This document shows positions 1-8,483 of a DNA stretch of 32,267 bases, one piece after another. The DNA is taken from assembly GCF_000455205.1 (NCBI RefSeq), contig NZ_AUWQ01000056.1:1-32267 (forward strand), read 5' to 3'. The notes under the pieces were generated by a model, which was not told where the DNA came from, did not search any database, and was given only the letters and a program-made list of their open reading frames with translations. This DNA comes from Mycobacterium sp. UM_CSW. GTDB lineage: Bacteria; Actinomycetota; Actinomycetes; Mycobacteriales; Mycobacteriaceae. Numbering within the stretch: position 1 is the first letter of the stretch; the number at the start of each line of letters is the position of its first letter. Position numbers and translations under genes: made by a program.

Positions 1-120
1 GCGGGCGGCGGCGGCATCGGCGGAACCGCGGGTGGCAGTGGAGGTGGCGGCGGCGGAGCCGACGTCGGCGGTGACTTCGGCGGCCACGCCGTCGGCGGCA
101 CGGGCGGCAACGGCGGCTAG
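1..120 (+). CDS. C-terminal fragment of Gly-rich, PGRS-like protein
   Basis: The first reading frame is open from the window edge to a TAG stop at 118-120 and encodes 39 residues, more than half of them glycine, in short GG-X runs ending GGTGGNGG. This composition is typical of the PGRS region of mycobacterial PE_PGRS cell-surface proteins. The N-terminal PE domain that would prove the family lies outside the window, so the assignment rests on composition alone. The gene converges on recN with an 82-bp gap. No signal, membrane or catalytic motif can be judged from this piece. Another Gly-rich secreted protein is the main alternative. Confidence 0.5.
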   Translation, partial: AGGGGIGGTAGGSGGGGGGADVGGDFGGHAVGGTGGNGG

Positions 121-202
121 CTTTGGCGCGCGAACGGCCGCAGATGTACGGACTTTGCGGCGTGTCGGCGTACAAACGCGGACGCTCGCAGGGAGGCCGC
201 CC

Positions 203-1954
203 CTAGTCCTGCTCGCCCTGGGCGGTCTCGAGGAGTTCGCGGGCGTGCGCGCGGGCGCTGTCGGAATCGCCCAGACCCGCGAGCATCCGCGCCAGCTCGG
301 CGACCCGGTCGTCGCCGCTCGCCCGGCGGACCATGCTGGTGCCCTTGGGTCCGGCGCTGTGAACCACCAGGTGCACGTCGGCGTACGCGGCGACCTGCGG
401 CAGGTGGGTGACCACGATGACCTGATGGGTGCGGGCCAGCCGTGCCAGCCGCCGCCCGATCTGCACCGCGGCGCGGCCGCCGACGCCGGCGTCCACCTCG
501 TCGAACACCATCGTGGTGCCGGCCGCGGAGGCGGCAAGGACGACCTCGAGGGCCAGCATCACCCGGGACAGCTCGCCGCCGGAGGCGCTCTTGGCCAGCG
601 GCAGCACGGTCATGCCGCGATGAGCCGCGAAGCCGAACTCGACCTGGTCGATGCCGTCGCCGCCGGCGCGAACCGTCTCGCCCGAGGGCAGCGTCAGGGT
701 GGCGGGATCGTCCGGGTCGGTCGCCACATCGGTGGCCACGTCGATGGTGAACTCGGCGTCGGCCATCGCCAGCCCGGACAGCTCCGCGGTCACCGCCTTG
801 GCCAGCCGTTTGGCGGCCTTGCGCCGAACCTTGCCGAGTTCGACTGCGGCGTGGCCCAATTCGCGCGCCAGCTCGGCAACGCGGCGTTCCAGCGCGGTGA
901 TCGCCTCTTCGGACACGTCGAGTTGCGCCAGCCGCTCGCGCGATTCGGCCGCCCATCGCAGCACCCCGTCGATGTCGGCGGCGTATTTGCGGGTCAGCGT
1001 GCGCAGCTGGGCCTGGCGGGCCAGCTTGGATTCCAGCGCGCTCGCGTCGACGGGGAGCTCGTCGAGGAAGCCGCCGAGTTCGTGGGCCGCGTCGTCGACT
1101 ACCGTCAGCGCCTCGGCGATCTGGCCGGCCAACGCCCGCAGCGTCGCGTCGTCGGTCGATTCGAGTGCGGCCCTTGCCTTTCCGAGGCTGTCGATCGCGC
1201 CGTGGCCAAGGCCGTCCCCGTCGTCGGCCGACAACGCGGCGCGCGCGGTGGCGGCGGCCTCGCGCAGCATGTCCAGTTCGGACAGGCGCACGATGTCGGC
1301 GACGAGCGCGTCGTCTTCGCCGGGTTGCGGGTCGACGGTGTCGATCTCGTTCAGCGCGAACTGCAACCGGTCGGCCTCCTGGGCGAGCTCGCGGGCCCGC
1401 TCGCGGCGGTCGATCAGGTCGCGCCGCGCGGTCAGCCAGGCGTCACGCAGCTTTCGGTAGCGCTCCAGGGCCGGGCCGGCCTCGGCAAAGCGGTCCAGCG
1501 CGCCGCGTTGCTCCTCGGGCCGCATCAGGCGCAGCTGGTCGTTCTGCCCGTGCAGGGTGAGCAGTTCGGTGGTGAAGTCGCCCAGCGACTTGGCGGGCAC
1601 GCTGCGCCCGCCCAGGGAGGCGCGCGACGGCCCGTCGCGGCTGACCGAGCGCAGCGCGATCACGCTGCCGTCCTCGTCGCGCTCGGCGCCGAGGTCGTCC
1701 AGGATCGCGTCCAGCTGCGCCGCCGTCTCGTCGTCGAGATCGGTTGTGGTGAAACGGCCTTCGACGACGGCACGGTCGGCTCCCGAGCGGACCCGGTTCG
1801 GGTCGGCGCGGCCCCCGCCGAGCAGGTGCAGCCCGGTCACCACCATCGTCTTGCCGGTGCCGGTCTCGCCTGTCAGCACCGTCAGGCCGCGGCCGAACTC
1901 CCCGACCGCTGCGCTGATGGCACCCAGCGACTCGATGCGTATCTCGGTAAGCAC
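203..1954 (-). CDS. recN: DNA repair protein RecN
   Basis: RecN is an SMC-like ATPase that gathers DNA ends during recombinational repair of double-strand breaks. The 583-residue protein opens with a Walker A motif GETGTGKT at residues 29-36. Long heptad-like helical stretches fill the middle. The C-terminal half carries the ABC signature (SASGGELSR) and a Walker B segment (MVFDEVDAGVGG). Length is normal for the family. The start is a GTG only 7 bases after the nadK stop, consistent with translation in the same transcript. It is the last gene of the (-) strand operon that includes tlyA and nadK, the same order as in M. tuberculosis. Confidence 0.97.
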   Translation of the reverse strand: MLTEIRIESLGAISAAVGEFGRGLTVLTGETGTGKTMVVTGLHLLGGGRADPNRVRSGADRAVVEGRFTTTDLDDETAAQLDAILDDLGAERDEDGSVIALRSVSRDGPSRASLGGRSVPAKSLGDFTTELLTLHGQNDQLRLMRPEEQRGALDRFAEAGPALERYRKLRDAWLTARRDLIDRRERARELAQEADRLQFALNEIDTVDPQPGEDDALVADIVRLSELDMLREAAATARAALSADDGDGLGHGAIDSLGKARAALESTDDATLRALAGQIAEALTVVDDAAHELGGFLDELPVDASALESKLARQAQLRTLTRKYAADIDGVLRWAAESRERLAQLDVSEEAITALERRVAELARELGHAAVELGKVRRKAAKRLAKAVTAELSGLAMADAEFTIDVATDVATDPDDPATLTLPSGETVRAGGDGIDQVEFGFAAHRGMTVLPLAKSASGGELSRVMLALEVVLAASAAGTTMVFDEVDAGVGGRAAVQIGRRLARLARTHQVIVVTHLPQVAAYADVHLVVHSAGPKGTSMVRRASGDDRVAELARMLAGLGDSDSARAHARELLETAQGEQD

Positions 1955-1961
1955 CCGGCCA

Positions 1962-2882
1962 TTACTTTCCGCGCCAACCGGTCACCGGCAACCGGAACTT
2001 GCGCACCAAGCGGTCGGTGAACGGCGCGCTGTCCAGCCGCGCCCACTTGACCGGGGTATCGCAGCGGGTCACCTCGATCCGGCTGCCGGCCGGGATCCTC
2101 ATTTCGCGGCGGCCGTCGCAGAACACCAGGGCGTCGTGCCCGTCCGCCTCGGTCTCGATCGCGATGGTGGCCTCGGGGCTGGTGACCATGGGCCGGCCGA
2201 ACAGCGCGTGAGCGTTGTTGGGCACCACCAGGATTGCCTCCAGGTCGGGCCACAGCACCGGGCCGCCGGCCGAGAACGCATAAGCGGTGGAGCCGGTCGG
2301 CGTCGACACCAGCACCCCGTCGCAGCCGAACGCGGACACCGGGCGGCCGTCGACCTCGACGACCACGCCGAGCACGCCCAGCCTGGGACCCTTTTCCAGG
2401 CTGACCTCGTTGAGGGCCCAGCCGTGTTCGACGTGGCCCTTGTGCAGCACCGCGACGTCCAGCGTGAGGCGGTTCTCCACCCGGTAGTCGCGGGCCACCA
2501 CGTGATCGAGCACCCGGTCGATCGCCTCGGCTTCGGCCTCGGCGAGGAAGCCGATCCGGCCCAGGTTGACGCCGAGCACCGGAATCCCGGCGTTGCGGGC
2601 CAATTCGGCCGCGCGCAGGAAGGTGCCGTCGCCGCCGAGCACCAGCACCAGTTCGCAGCCCTCGGCCGCCGACGGCTCGGCATCGACCACCTCGATTTCG
2701 ACGCCCATGGCCCGCATGTCGTCGGGGGCCAGGTTCAGCGGTCCGCGGTCGACCGCCTCGGCGGACAGCAACCGCAGCCCAATCCCGTTGTCGCCCAACA
2801 CTTTCTGAACCCGGCGCGCGGTCTCGGTCGCCTCCTCGCGGCCGGTGTGCACCACCAGCAGCACGGTGCGCTCAAAAGTCAT
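1962..2882 (-). CDS. nadK: ATP/polyphosphate NAD kinase
   Basis: NAD kinase phosphorylates NAD to NADP in the cytoplasm; mycobacterial enzymes (PpnK) are known to use ATP or polyphosphate. The 306-residue protein has the family hallmark GGDGT at residues 83-87, the LNE segment near 158-160, and the glycine-rich [16 protein letters not shown] block near 187-201 that binds NAD and shapes the active site. Length matches actinobacterial NAD kinases. Its ATG overlaps the tlyA stop in an ATGA junction, indicating translational coupling. recN follows after 7 bases. Confidence 0.97.
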   Translation of the reverse strand: MTFERTVLLVVHTGREEATETARRVQKVLGDNGIGLRLLSAEAVDRGPLNLAPDDMRAMGVEIEVVDAEPSAAEGCELVLVLGGDGTFLRAAELARNAGIPVLGVNLGRIGFLAEAEAEAIDRVLDHVVARDYRVENRLTLDVAVLHKGHVEHGWALNEVSLEKGPRLGVLGVVVEVDGRPVSAFGCDGVLVSTPTGSTAYAFSAGGPVLWPDLEAILVVPNNAHALFGRPMVTSPEATIAIETEADGHDALVFCDGRREMRIPAGSRIEVTRCDTPVKWARLDSAPFTDRLVRKFRLPVTGWRGK

Positions 2883-3688
2883 TGCGGGCCCTCTTCCACC
2901 GCGCGCCGCACCGCGTCCACCAGCCCATCAGCAGATAGCCCCCGATCGGTCTCGGCGCGCAGCCACAAGAAGTATTCGACATTGCCCGACGGGCCAGGCA
3001 GCGGGCTGGCGGTGACGTCGACGGCCTGCCAGCCCAGCTCCCCCGCGCGCCGCGCGACCCGCAGTACCGCGTCGGCGCGCAGGCCGGGATCCTGGACGAC
3101 CCCGCCGGCGCCGACCTGGCCCTTGCCCACCTCAAACTGCGGCTTCACCATGGGAACGATATCCGCGCTGGGCCAAGCGCATCCAATCAGCGCGGGCAAC
3201 ACGGTGGCCAGCGAGATGAAGGACAGGTCGGCCACCACCAGGTCGACGGGGCCACCGATGGCCTCCGGCGTCAGTGCGCGGGCGTTGGTGCGTTCGACGA
3301 CGATCACCCGGGGGTCGGACCGCAGCGACCAGGCCAGCTGGCCGTAGCCGACGTCGGCCGCCACCACCTCGGCCGCCCCGCGGTCCAGCAGCACCTCGGT
3401 GAACCCGCCCGTCGACGCGCCCGCGTCCAGGCAGCGGCGGCCCGCGACCGGAATGCCGAAGGCGTCCAGCGCGCCGATGAGCTTGTGCGCCCCGCGCGAC
3501 ACCCAGCCGCGCTCGTCCTCGTCGGTGACGGTCAGGGCGGCGGTGACGTCGACGGCGGTGCCAGGCTTGCGGGCCGGCATGCCGTCGATGCTCACCTTGC
3601 CGGCGCCGATCAACTCCGCGGCCTGCTGGCGGGATCGGGCGAGCCCGCGGCGGACGAGCTCGGCGTCGACGCGGGCACGTCGTGCCAC
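2879..3688 (-). CDS. tlyA: TlyA: 16S/23S rRNA 2'-O-methyltransferase, hemolysin-like
   Basis: TlyA methylates 16S C1409 and 23S C1920 (E. coli numbering); in mycobacteria its loss gives capreomycin resistance. The 269-residue protein has an N-terminal S4 RNA-binding domain (about 1-60) and a FtsJ-type methyltransferase domain with SAM motif [10 protein letters not shown] at 87-96. The K-D-K-E tetrad is intact at K69, D154, K182 and E238. The interdomain linker reads RGWV (60-63), where M. tuberculosis is reported to have RAWV. The start is GTG, 8 bases after the preceding small gene. The stop overlaps the nadK start. Confidence 0.97.
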   Translation of the reverse strand: MARRARVDAELVRRGLARSRQQAAELIGAGKVSIDGMPARKPGTAVDVTAALTVTDEDERGWVSRGAHKLIGALDAFGIPVAGRRCLDAGASTGGFTEVLLDRGAAEVVAADVGYGQLAWSLRSDPRVIVVERTNARALTPEAIGGPVDLVVADLSFISLATVLPALIGCAWPSADIVPMVKPQFEVGKGQVGAGGVVQDPGLRADAVLRVARRAGELGWQAVDVTASPLPGPSGNVEYFLWLRAETDRGLSADGLVDAVRRAVEEGPQ

Positions 3689-3696
3689 GGCGGTAC

Positions 3697-3882
3697 TCAG
3701 CCCTTCTCCGCCGACTCCAGCGCGGCCAGCAGCACGTCGTGCGCCTCGGAGAGGCGGCGCGCTATCTCTTCGAGCTCGGCGAGGGACGGCTCGTGTTCGG
3801 GGTTTTCCGGATCCCCGATATCCGATAGCTGGGCGACCAGGGCATCTATTTCAGCGCGAAGCTGATCGGGATCGATATTCAT
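3697..3882 (-). CDS. Small conserved helical protein (Rv1693-like)
   Basis: A 61-residue acidic, Leu/Glu-rich protein that probably folds as two helices around a Pro/Asp/Glu-rich turn near residues 24-31. It has no signal peptide or membrane segment. It lies 12 bases after the HAD phosphatase stop and 8 bases before tlyA on the same strand. M. tuberculosis has a similarly short gene, Rv1693, in the same place, and conserved position and spacing are the main reasons to call it real. Its function is unknown. Confidence 0.85.
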   Translation of the reverse strand: MNIDPDQLRAEIDALVAQLSDIGDPENPEHEPSLAELEEIARRLSEAHDVLLAALESAEKG

Positions 3883-3894
3883 CGGGTAACCACG

Positions 3895-4893
3895 CTAGTC
3901 CAGAGACCAGCGCTGCAGCGCGTCCCGGGCGCGCGCGTCGGCCGCCTCGATGCGCACCGGCCCGGCCGCCGCGGCGCGCCACACCGCGTGTGCGACGGCC
4001 CGGACGACCGAGAGCCCGTCGCCCTCGTCGGCGCCGTTGGCGCTGACCGTCACCGCCTGGTTGCCGACCTCGACGTGCCAGCCGGGCTGCGGCTTCACCG
4101 CGAGCCGCTCGCCCTCGGAGTGCAGCGAACGCAGGTCGTGGGCGATGTAGGTGGGCCGGCGCACAGGGTCGGCGAACACCGCGTCGCGGGCGGTGCTGAC
4201 CCCGGTGAGCACCATCAGGCTGGGCAGGTCGGCGGCAGTGGCGCCCTCGATGTCGGTGTCCAGCCGGTCGCCGACCACCAGGGGCGCGCGGAAGTCGCCG
4301 CGGGCGACCGCGTCCTGCAGCAGCCGCGGCGCTGGCTTGCCCGCGACCCGCGGTTCGGCGCCGGTGGCGGCCCGCAACGCGGCCACGAACGATCCGTTTC
4401 CGGGCAGCAGGCCGCGCTCGGTCGGCAGGGTCGGGTCGACGTTGGCGGCCACCCACAGCGCGCCCGCCCGGATGGCCAGCGCGGCCTCGGCGAGGTCCGG
4501 CCAGCCGATGGCGGTGGACAGGCCCTGCACGACGGCGACGGGGTCGTCGTCGTAGCGGCGCACCGGGCGCAGCCCGACGGCGGCGATCTCGTTGGCCAGC
4601 GCGTCGGTGCCGACGATCAACACGCGCGATTCCGGCGGTAGCTCGTCGGCCAGCAGCCGGGCCGCGCTCTGGGCGCTGGTGACGACGTCGGTCGCGGTCG
4701 CGGTGAAGCCGAGCTCGCGCAGGTGCAGCGCCACCTCGTCGGCGCTGCGCGAGGCGTTGTTGGTCACAAAGAGCTTGCGGCTTTCGACCTCATCGAGCGA
4801 CCGCACGGCGCCCTCGGTGGGCTGGGCGCCGCGGAAGACGGTGCCGTCCAGGTCGACGAGCAGGCAATCGTATTGCTGCGCAATGGTTTTCAT
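3895..4893 (-). CDS. HAD phosphatase, NagD/glycerol-3-phosphate phosphatase type (Rv1692-like)
   Basis: This 332-residue haloacid dehalogenase-superfamily phosphatase has motif I DLDGT at 14-18, motif II TNN at 44-46, the motif III lysine K186 (GKPAP), and motif IV GDRLDTD at 208-214. A type II (NagD-like) cap lies between, and a roughly 70-residue C-terminal extension follows the core. The M. tuberculosis orthologue Rv1692 is reported to hydrolyse glycerol 3-phosphate in recycling of phospholipid head groups and also carries an extra C-terminal domain. The ATG at 4893 is chosen because the HAD fold starts there and it lies one base past the TPR gene stop (TGAGATG). An upstream extension would only re-read the TPR gene in another frame. 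Confidence 0.92.
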   Translation of the reverse strand: MKTIAQQYDCLLVDLDGTVFRGAQPTEGAVRSLDEVESRKLFVTNNASRSADEVALHLRELGFTATATDVVTSAQSAARLLADELPPESRVLIVGTDALANEIAAVGLRPVRRYDDDPVAVVQGLSTAIGWPDLAEAALAIRAGALWVAANVDPTLPTERGLLPGNGSFVAALRAATGAEPRVAGKPAPRLLQDAVARGDFRAPLVVGDRLDTDIEGATAADLPSLMVLTGVSTARDAVFADPVRRPTYIAHDLRSLHSEGERLAVKPQPGWHVEVGNQAVTVSANGADEGDGLSVVRAVAHAVWRAAAAGPVRIEAADARARDALQRWSLD

Positions 4894-4894
4894 C

Positions 4895-5683
4895 TCAGGC
4901 GAGCTCGCCGACACGTTCTTCGGCGTCGGTGACGCCGTCGATATCGGCGGCCGCCGAGCGCAGGAACCATTCCAGCGCCTCGTCATTGCGGCCGAGCGCC
5001 AGCAGCGTGTCGGCGTAGGCGTAGAACAGCCGGGCCGCCGTCGAGCCGCTGCGGCTCGTGTCGAGCTGCGGGGTGGACAGGACGGTGAGCGCCTGTTCGA
5101 GCTGCCCGAGATCCGCGCGGGCGCCCGCGGCGACGATGCGCAACTCGTCGGCGTCGTCGCCGGCCAGCTGAGCCGCCTCCTCGCCGCGCGCCAATTCGAT
5201 CGCCCGCTCCGGACGGCCAAGGCCGCGTTCGCAATCGGCGATCAGCGCGAGCAGCGCCGACTTGCTGCCCATCCTGCGGGCGGCGCGCAGTTCGGCGAGC
5301 GCCTGGGCCCAGTCGCCGCAGTGATAGGCGGCGATTCCGACAGCCTCGCGGACCGCGGCGATCCGGCTGGACCGGGCCCGCGCCGCGCGGGCGTGTTTCA
5401 GCGCAGCCTCGGGATCCTCGTCGATCAGCTCGCCGGCGGCGACGAGGTGCCGCGCCACCGCGTCAGCCGTCGCACGGTCCAGCGTGCTCAGCTCGCGGCG
5501 GATTTCGGGCGCCAGCTGTTTGGCTTCCACGCCGGGCGGTATCGGGGGCCCGTCGTTCGGCGCGCGATGGTCCTTGTCAGCGGTGCGCGGCTGCGCCGGC
5601 CGGGCGCGGCCGGGACCCGACCAGGAGCCGGATGCCTGGCGCGGTCCCCGCCTACCGCTGTGCCCCTGCCTGTCGTCGACCAC
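4895..5683 (-). CDS. TPR-repeat protein (Rv1691-like)
   Basis: A 262-residue soluble protein. The first 50 or so residues are basic, Gly/Pro-rich and probably disordered. From about residue 55 the sequence is a chain of Ala/Leu-rich helical pairs resembling tetratricopeptide repeats, for example around AHHL-, DWAQALAEL- and NDEALEWF-type segments. Such domains are protein-protein scaffolds; no enzyme motif is visible. The GTG start has no Shine-Dalgarno but sits 7 bases after a TANNNT hexamer, so a leaderless transcript is likely. It is the first gene of the run leading to recN. The M. tuberculosis counterpart Rv1691 has the same neighbours. Confidence 0.88.
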   Translation of the reverse strand: MVDDRQGHSGRRGPRQASGSWSGPGRARPAQPRTADKDHRAPNDGPPIPPGVEAKQLAPEIRRELSTLDRATADAVARHLVAAGELIDEDPEAALKHARAARARSSRIAAVREAVGIAAYHCGDWAQALAELRAARRMGSKSALLALIADCERGLGRPERAIELARGEEAAQLAGDDADELRIVAAGARADLGQLEQALTVLSTPQLDTSRSGSTAARLFYAYADTLLALGRNDEALEWFLRSAAADIDGVTDAEERVGELA

Positions 5684-5690
5684 TCTGCAA

Positions 5691-5696
5691 AGGATA
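5691..5696 (-). promoter_or_regulatory. Candidate -10 box for leaderless TPR-gene transcript
   Basis: On the minus strand TATCCT fits the mycobacterial TANNNT -10 pattern. It is followed by exactly 7 bases and then the GTG of the TPR gene, while no Shine-Dalgarno is present. This geometry is typical of leaderless mycobacterial transcripts and would make this the promoter of the TPR-HAD-tlyA-nadK-recN operon. No convincing -35 was recognised. Confidence 0.45.
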
Positions 5697-5723
5697 CGGG
5701 CGCAGCGGCGGCGCCTTTGTTGA

Positions 5724-5781
5724 GTGTGCGGCGACGGCTTTGATCGTGACGGTGTACACCCCGAAAGCCGTCAATGCACAC
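5724..5781. terminator. Large hairpin between DUF732 and TPR genes
   Basis: An interrupted inverted repeat: GTGTGC (5724-5729) pairs with GCACAC (5776-5781), and GACGGCTTT (5733-5741) pairs with AAAGCCGTC (5764-5772). A symmetric 3-base internal loop separates the two stems. The 22-base apical region includes the self-complementary GGTGTACACC (5751-5760). It begins about 20 bases after the DUF732 stop on the minus strand and ends before the TPR-gene promoter. A terminator for tyrS-DUF732 is the simplest role, but there is no T-tract, so an operator or RNA structure is also possible. Confidence 0.5.
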
Positions 5782-5801
5782 GGCGAGCGGCGCGAGGCCG
5801 A

Positions 5802-6161
5802 CTACGCGGGCGGTCGGTCGGTCAGCAGCGGCGCCAGCACCGCCGGGCAGTAGGTCGCGATCGCGACGATGGTGAACACGCCCGCCGCGTCGTGCGACAT
5901 TCCGTGGCCGTCGGCGACCGTGCTGATCACCGAGTCGAACGACCCGCCGGGTTCCACGAGCATCGGGCACACCGACCTCCCCAGCGCCGTCGCGCTGTCG
6001 GGCTGCGACACGGGGACGCCGGCGTTCGTGAGTGCCCGCAGGAACGCGTTGCCCATCCAGTCGGCGTGCACGGGTGCGGCCAGTACGGCGGTCAGGCCGG
6101 CCAGGCCCGCGCTCACCACCATCACCCGCAGCATCCGAGTCGCGCCAGTCACCGTGACCAC
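5802..6161 (-). CDS. Secreted DUF732 protein at the lprJ position
   Basis: A 119-residue protein with an N-terminal signal peptide (hydrophobic stretch about 13-32, likely cleaved after APVHA) followed by a DUF732-like domain. That domain shows the pattern ALGRSVCPML, then a GGSF-type turn, then a closing TYCP; the two cysteines probably form a disulfide. In M. tuberculosis the gene at this place, lprJ (Rv1690), is annotated as a lipoprotein. Here no cysteine follows the signal, so it is predicted to be secreted rather than lipid-anchored. The GTG at 6161 is given; an internal ATG at 6134 also leaves the signal peptide intact. The function of DUF732 proteins is unknown. Confidence 0.85.
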   Translation of the reverse strand: MVTVTGATRMLRVMVVSAGLAGLTAVLAAPVHADWMGNAFLRALTNAGVPVSQPDSATALGRSVCPMLVEPGGSFDSVISTVADGHGMSHDAAGVFTIVAIATYCPAVLAPLLTDRPPA

Positions 6162-6204
6162 CCTGGTCAGCCGAGGTCACGACGGCGATACGACACGGTA
6201 ACGA

Positions 6205-7479
6205 CTAGGCGACGCGTTCGATGCCGGCGACGTTGCGCTTGCCGCGCCGCAGCACCAGCCAACGGCCGTGCAGGAAGTCCGAGGGCTGGGGCGCCCACTC
6301 CTCGCTGTCGACGCGCACGTTGTTGACCGAGACGCCGCCCTCGCCGATCGTGCGGCGCGCGGCGCCCTTGCTGGCCGACAGGCCGCTGGCCACCAGCAGG
6401 TCGACGATCCCGTCGGGGCTGCCGGGCTTGAGCTCGGCGACCGACGTCTCGCGCAGCGCCGCGGCCAGCGTCGCCTCGTCCAACCGGTCCAGTTCGCCCT
6501 GCCCGAACAGCGCCCGGCTGGCGTGCTCGACGGCCTCGGTGGCCGCCTCGCCGTGCACCAGCACGGTCAGCTCGCGGGCCAGCCGCCGCTGCGCGGCGCG
6601 CTGCTGCGGGCGCTCGGCGGTGGCCCGCTCCAGCTCGGCCAGCTCGTCGGCGGACAGGAAGGTGAACCAGCGCAGGTAGCGGATCACGTCGGCGTCGGCG
6701 GTGTTGATGAAGTACTGGTACCAGGCGTACGGGCTGGTCATCTCGGGGTCCAGCCACAGACTGCCGCCGCCGGTGGATTTGCCGAACTTGGTGCCGTCGG
6801 CGGCGGTCACCAGCGGGACCGTCAACGCGTGCACCGTCGCGCCGAGCTTCTGGCGGACGAGGCGCACCCCGGCGATGATGTTGCCCCACTGATCCGAGCC
6901 GCCGATCTGCAGCGTGCAGCCGAGGCGCTGGTGCAGCTCGACGTAGTCGTTGGCCTGAAGGAGCATGTAGCTGAACTCCGTGTAGGAGATGCCATCGCCG
7001 TCGAGGCGCCGCCGGATGGTGTCGCGGTCCAGCATCACGTTCACCGAGAAGTGCTTGCCGATGTCGCGCAGGAACTCGATGGCCGACAGCGGGCCCGTCC
7101 AGTCCAGGTTGTTGACGACGACGGCTCCCGTGGGTGAGTTGTCGAAGTCGACGAAGCGCTCCAGCTGGCCGCGAATGCGCTCGGTCCACGCGGCGACGGT
7201 GTCCGCCTCGTTGAGGCTGCGCTCGCCGACGTCGCGGGGGTCGCCGATCATTCCGGTGGCGCCGCCGGCGAGCACGATCGGCCGGTGGCCGGCGCGTTGG
7301 AAGCGGCGCAGCGCCAGCAGCGGCACCAAGTGTCCGGCGTGCAGGCTCGGCGCGGTCGGGTCGAACCCGGCGTAGACGGTCATCGGGCCGCGCGCCGCCT
7401 CGGCGGCCAGCGCGTCGAGGTCGGTGGACTGCGCGATCAGCCCGCGCCACCGCAGCTCGTCAATGATCCCGGAATTCAT
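6205..7479 (-). CDS. tyrS: Tyrosyl-tRNA synthetase
   Basis: Class I aminoacyl-tRNA synthetase that charges tRNA-Tyr. The 424-residue protein shows the tyrosine-site segment [15 protein letters not shown] with the HIGH-type motif HAGH at 47-50, the GGSDQWGN motif near 191-198, the KMSKS-type loop KFGKS at 229-233, and a C-terminal S4 RNA-binding domain from about residue 358. The ATG at 7479 gives the length I recall for the M. tuberculosis enzyme. An upstream GTG at 7521 would add 14 residues but lacks support. No Shine-Dalgarno precedes 7479, but a TANNNT box 8 bases upstream suggests leaderless translation. The DUF732 gene follows after 43 bases. Confidence 0.97.
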   Translation of the reverse strand: MNSGIIDELRWRGLIAQSTDLDALAAEAARGPMTVYAGFDPTAPSLHAGHLVPLLALRRFQRAGHRPIVLAGGATGMIGDPRDVGERSLNEADTVAAWTERIRGQLERFVDFDNSPTGAVVVNNLDWTGPLSAIEFLRDIGKHFSVNVMLDRDTIRRRLDGDGISYTEFSYMLLQANDYVELHQRLGCTLQIGGSDQWGNIIAGVRLVRQKLGATVHALTVPLVTAADGTKFGKSTGGGSLWLDPEMTSPYAWYQYFINTADADVIRYLRWFTFLSADELAELERATAERPQQRAAQRRLARELTVLVHGEAATEAVEHASRALFGQGELDRLDEATLAAALRETSVAELKPGSPDGIVDLLVASGLSASKGAARRTIGEGGVSVNNVRVDSEEWAPQPSDFLHGRWLVLRRGKRNVAGIERVA

Positions 7480-7487
7480 CGCGCACG

Positions 7488-7493
7488 ACTTTA
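7488..7493 (-). promoter_or_regulatory. Candidate -10 box for leaderless tyrS transcript
   Basis: Minus-strand TAAAGT (TANNNT type) stands 8 bases before the tyrS ATG, with no ribosome binding site between. It lies inside the small palindrome CGACT-TT-AGTCG (7486-7497). The position fits a leaderless start at or next to 7479. Confidence 0.35.
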
Positions 7494-7607
7494 GTCGCTG
7501 TGACGGCGTCGATTCGCCCACGCGCCGTGATATAAGGCAAGCTAACTACGTGGCGCATCGTGGCGCCGTCGTCTTCCCCCGTACGCGCACCAACAACGCG
7601 GAGCGTC

Positions 7608-8483
7608 ATGGACAACCGATACTGGCCGTTGGTCGTCGCGATCATCATGCTCGCGCTCGGGCTGACCCTCACCGTCGACGACTTCAAGCGGGCCGCGGGC
7701 CTGCGCAAACCGCTCGCGGTGGCGCTCATCTGCCAGGCGCTGCTGCTGCCGACGCTGTGCCTGGTGATTGCCGAGGTCTTCCATCTCGAACCGCACCTGG
7801 CGGTCGGGCTCATGCTGATGTCGGCGACCCCCGGCGGGACGATGTCGAACATCCTGAGCCACTTGTTCAACGGCGATCTCGCGCTAAACCTCACCCTGAC
7901 CGCAATCAACGCGGTGCTGTCGATCGTTGCCCTGCCCACGATTCTGGCGGTGGCGATGACGTGGTTTCTCGGTGAAGGGCGGTTTCTGCCGCTGCAGCTG
8001 GACAAGTTCCTTGCGGTGATCGGCCTGGTGCTGGTTCCGATCGCGATCGGGGTTGCCATCCGCCACCGCTTCCCCGAGCTGGCCCGGCGAATGCAGAAGC
8101 CGGTCCGGATCGCGGCGCTCACGCTGCTGGTGCTGGCCATCGTTGCGGCCATCGCCGGCGGACGAACGACGCTCTGGCACAACATCGGCCTGCTGACCGG
8201 TGCCGTCGTGGTTTTCTGCGCCGTCAGCCTGATGGTCGGCTACCTGGCGCCACGCCTGATGCGCCTCGCCCCGCGGCAGGCCGTCGCGGTCAGCCTGGAG
8301 GTCGGGATGCACAATGCCGTCGTGGCGATGGGCATCGCCCTGAGCCCGCAGCTGCTAAACAGCGCCGTGATGGCCACGCCCGCCGCGGTCTACAGCGCCA
8401 TCGCGCCGCTGCTGGCCGTGACGTTCGTCTTGATCGCGCGCCGCGTGGACCCGGCGTTTCGGGTGGCCCCTGCCGCCGTCTAG
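7608..8483 (+). CDS. SBF/BASS-family (bile acid:sodium symporter-like) transporter
   Basis: A 291-residue polytopic membrane protein with about nine hydrophobic helices. The pattern is that of the SBF/BASS family: a start with [12 protein letters not shown], the [19 protein letters not shown] segment after the third or fourth helix, and the late [13 protein letters not shown] helix that carries family ion/substrate residues. Bacterial members carry bile-salt-like or other organic anions, often with sodium; the substrate here is unknown. The ATG at 7608 starts right at the first helix and has a weak GGAG at 7600. The gene is divergent from tyrS and converges on mpg, sharing its stop. In M. tuberculosis tyrS and mpg are adjacent, so this gene looks like an insertion. 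Confidence 0.9.
   Translation: MDNRYWPLVVAIIMLALGLTLTVDDFKRAAGLRKPLAVALICQALLLPTLCLVIAEVFHLEPHLAVGLMLMSATPGGTMSNILSHLFNGDLALNLTLTAINAVLSIVALPTILAVAMTWFLGEGRFLPLQLDKFLAVIGLVLVPIAIGVAIRHRFPELARRMQKPVRIAALTLLVLAIVAAIAGGRTTLWHNIGLLTGAVVVFCAVSLMVGYLAPRLMRLAPRQAVAVSLEVGMHNAVVAMGIALSPQLLNSAVMATPAAVYSAIAPLLAVTFVLIARRVDPAFRVAPAAV

Noticed and set aside
145-174. TGTACG/CGTACA inverted repeat between the PGRS-like gene and recN
   Set aside because: Six-base arms with an 18-base loop are too weak to call a terminator.
32-2020. Long open frame on the plus strand opposite recN
   Set aside because: It is antisense to a clear recN, has low-complexity Arg/Gly/Ala/Val content and no recognisable domain; long antisense frames are common in G+C-rich coding DNA.
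7531-7550. Possible IdeR/iron box before the BASS transporter (TAAGGCAAGCTAAC)
   Set aside because: Only about 10 of 19 positions match the IdeR consensus as I recall it; TATAAG at 7531-7536 may simply be a -10 element.
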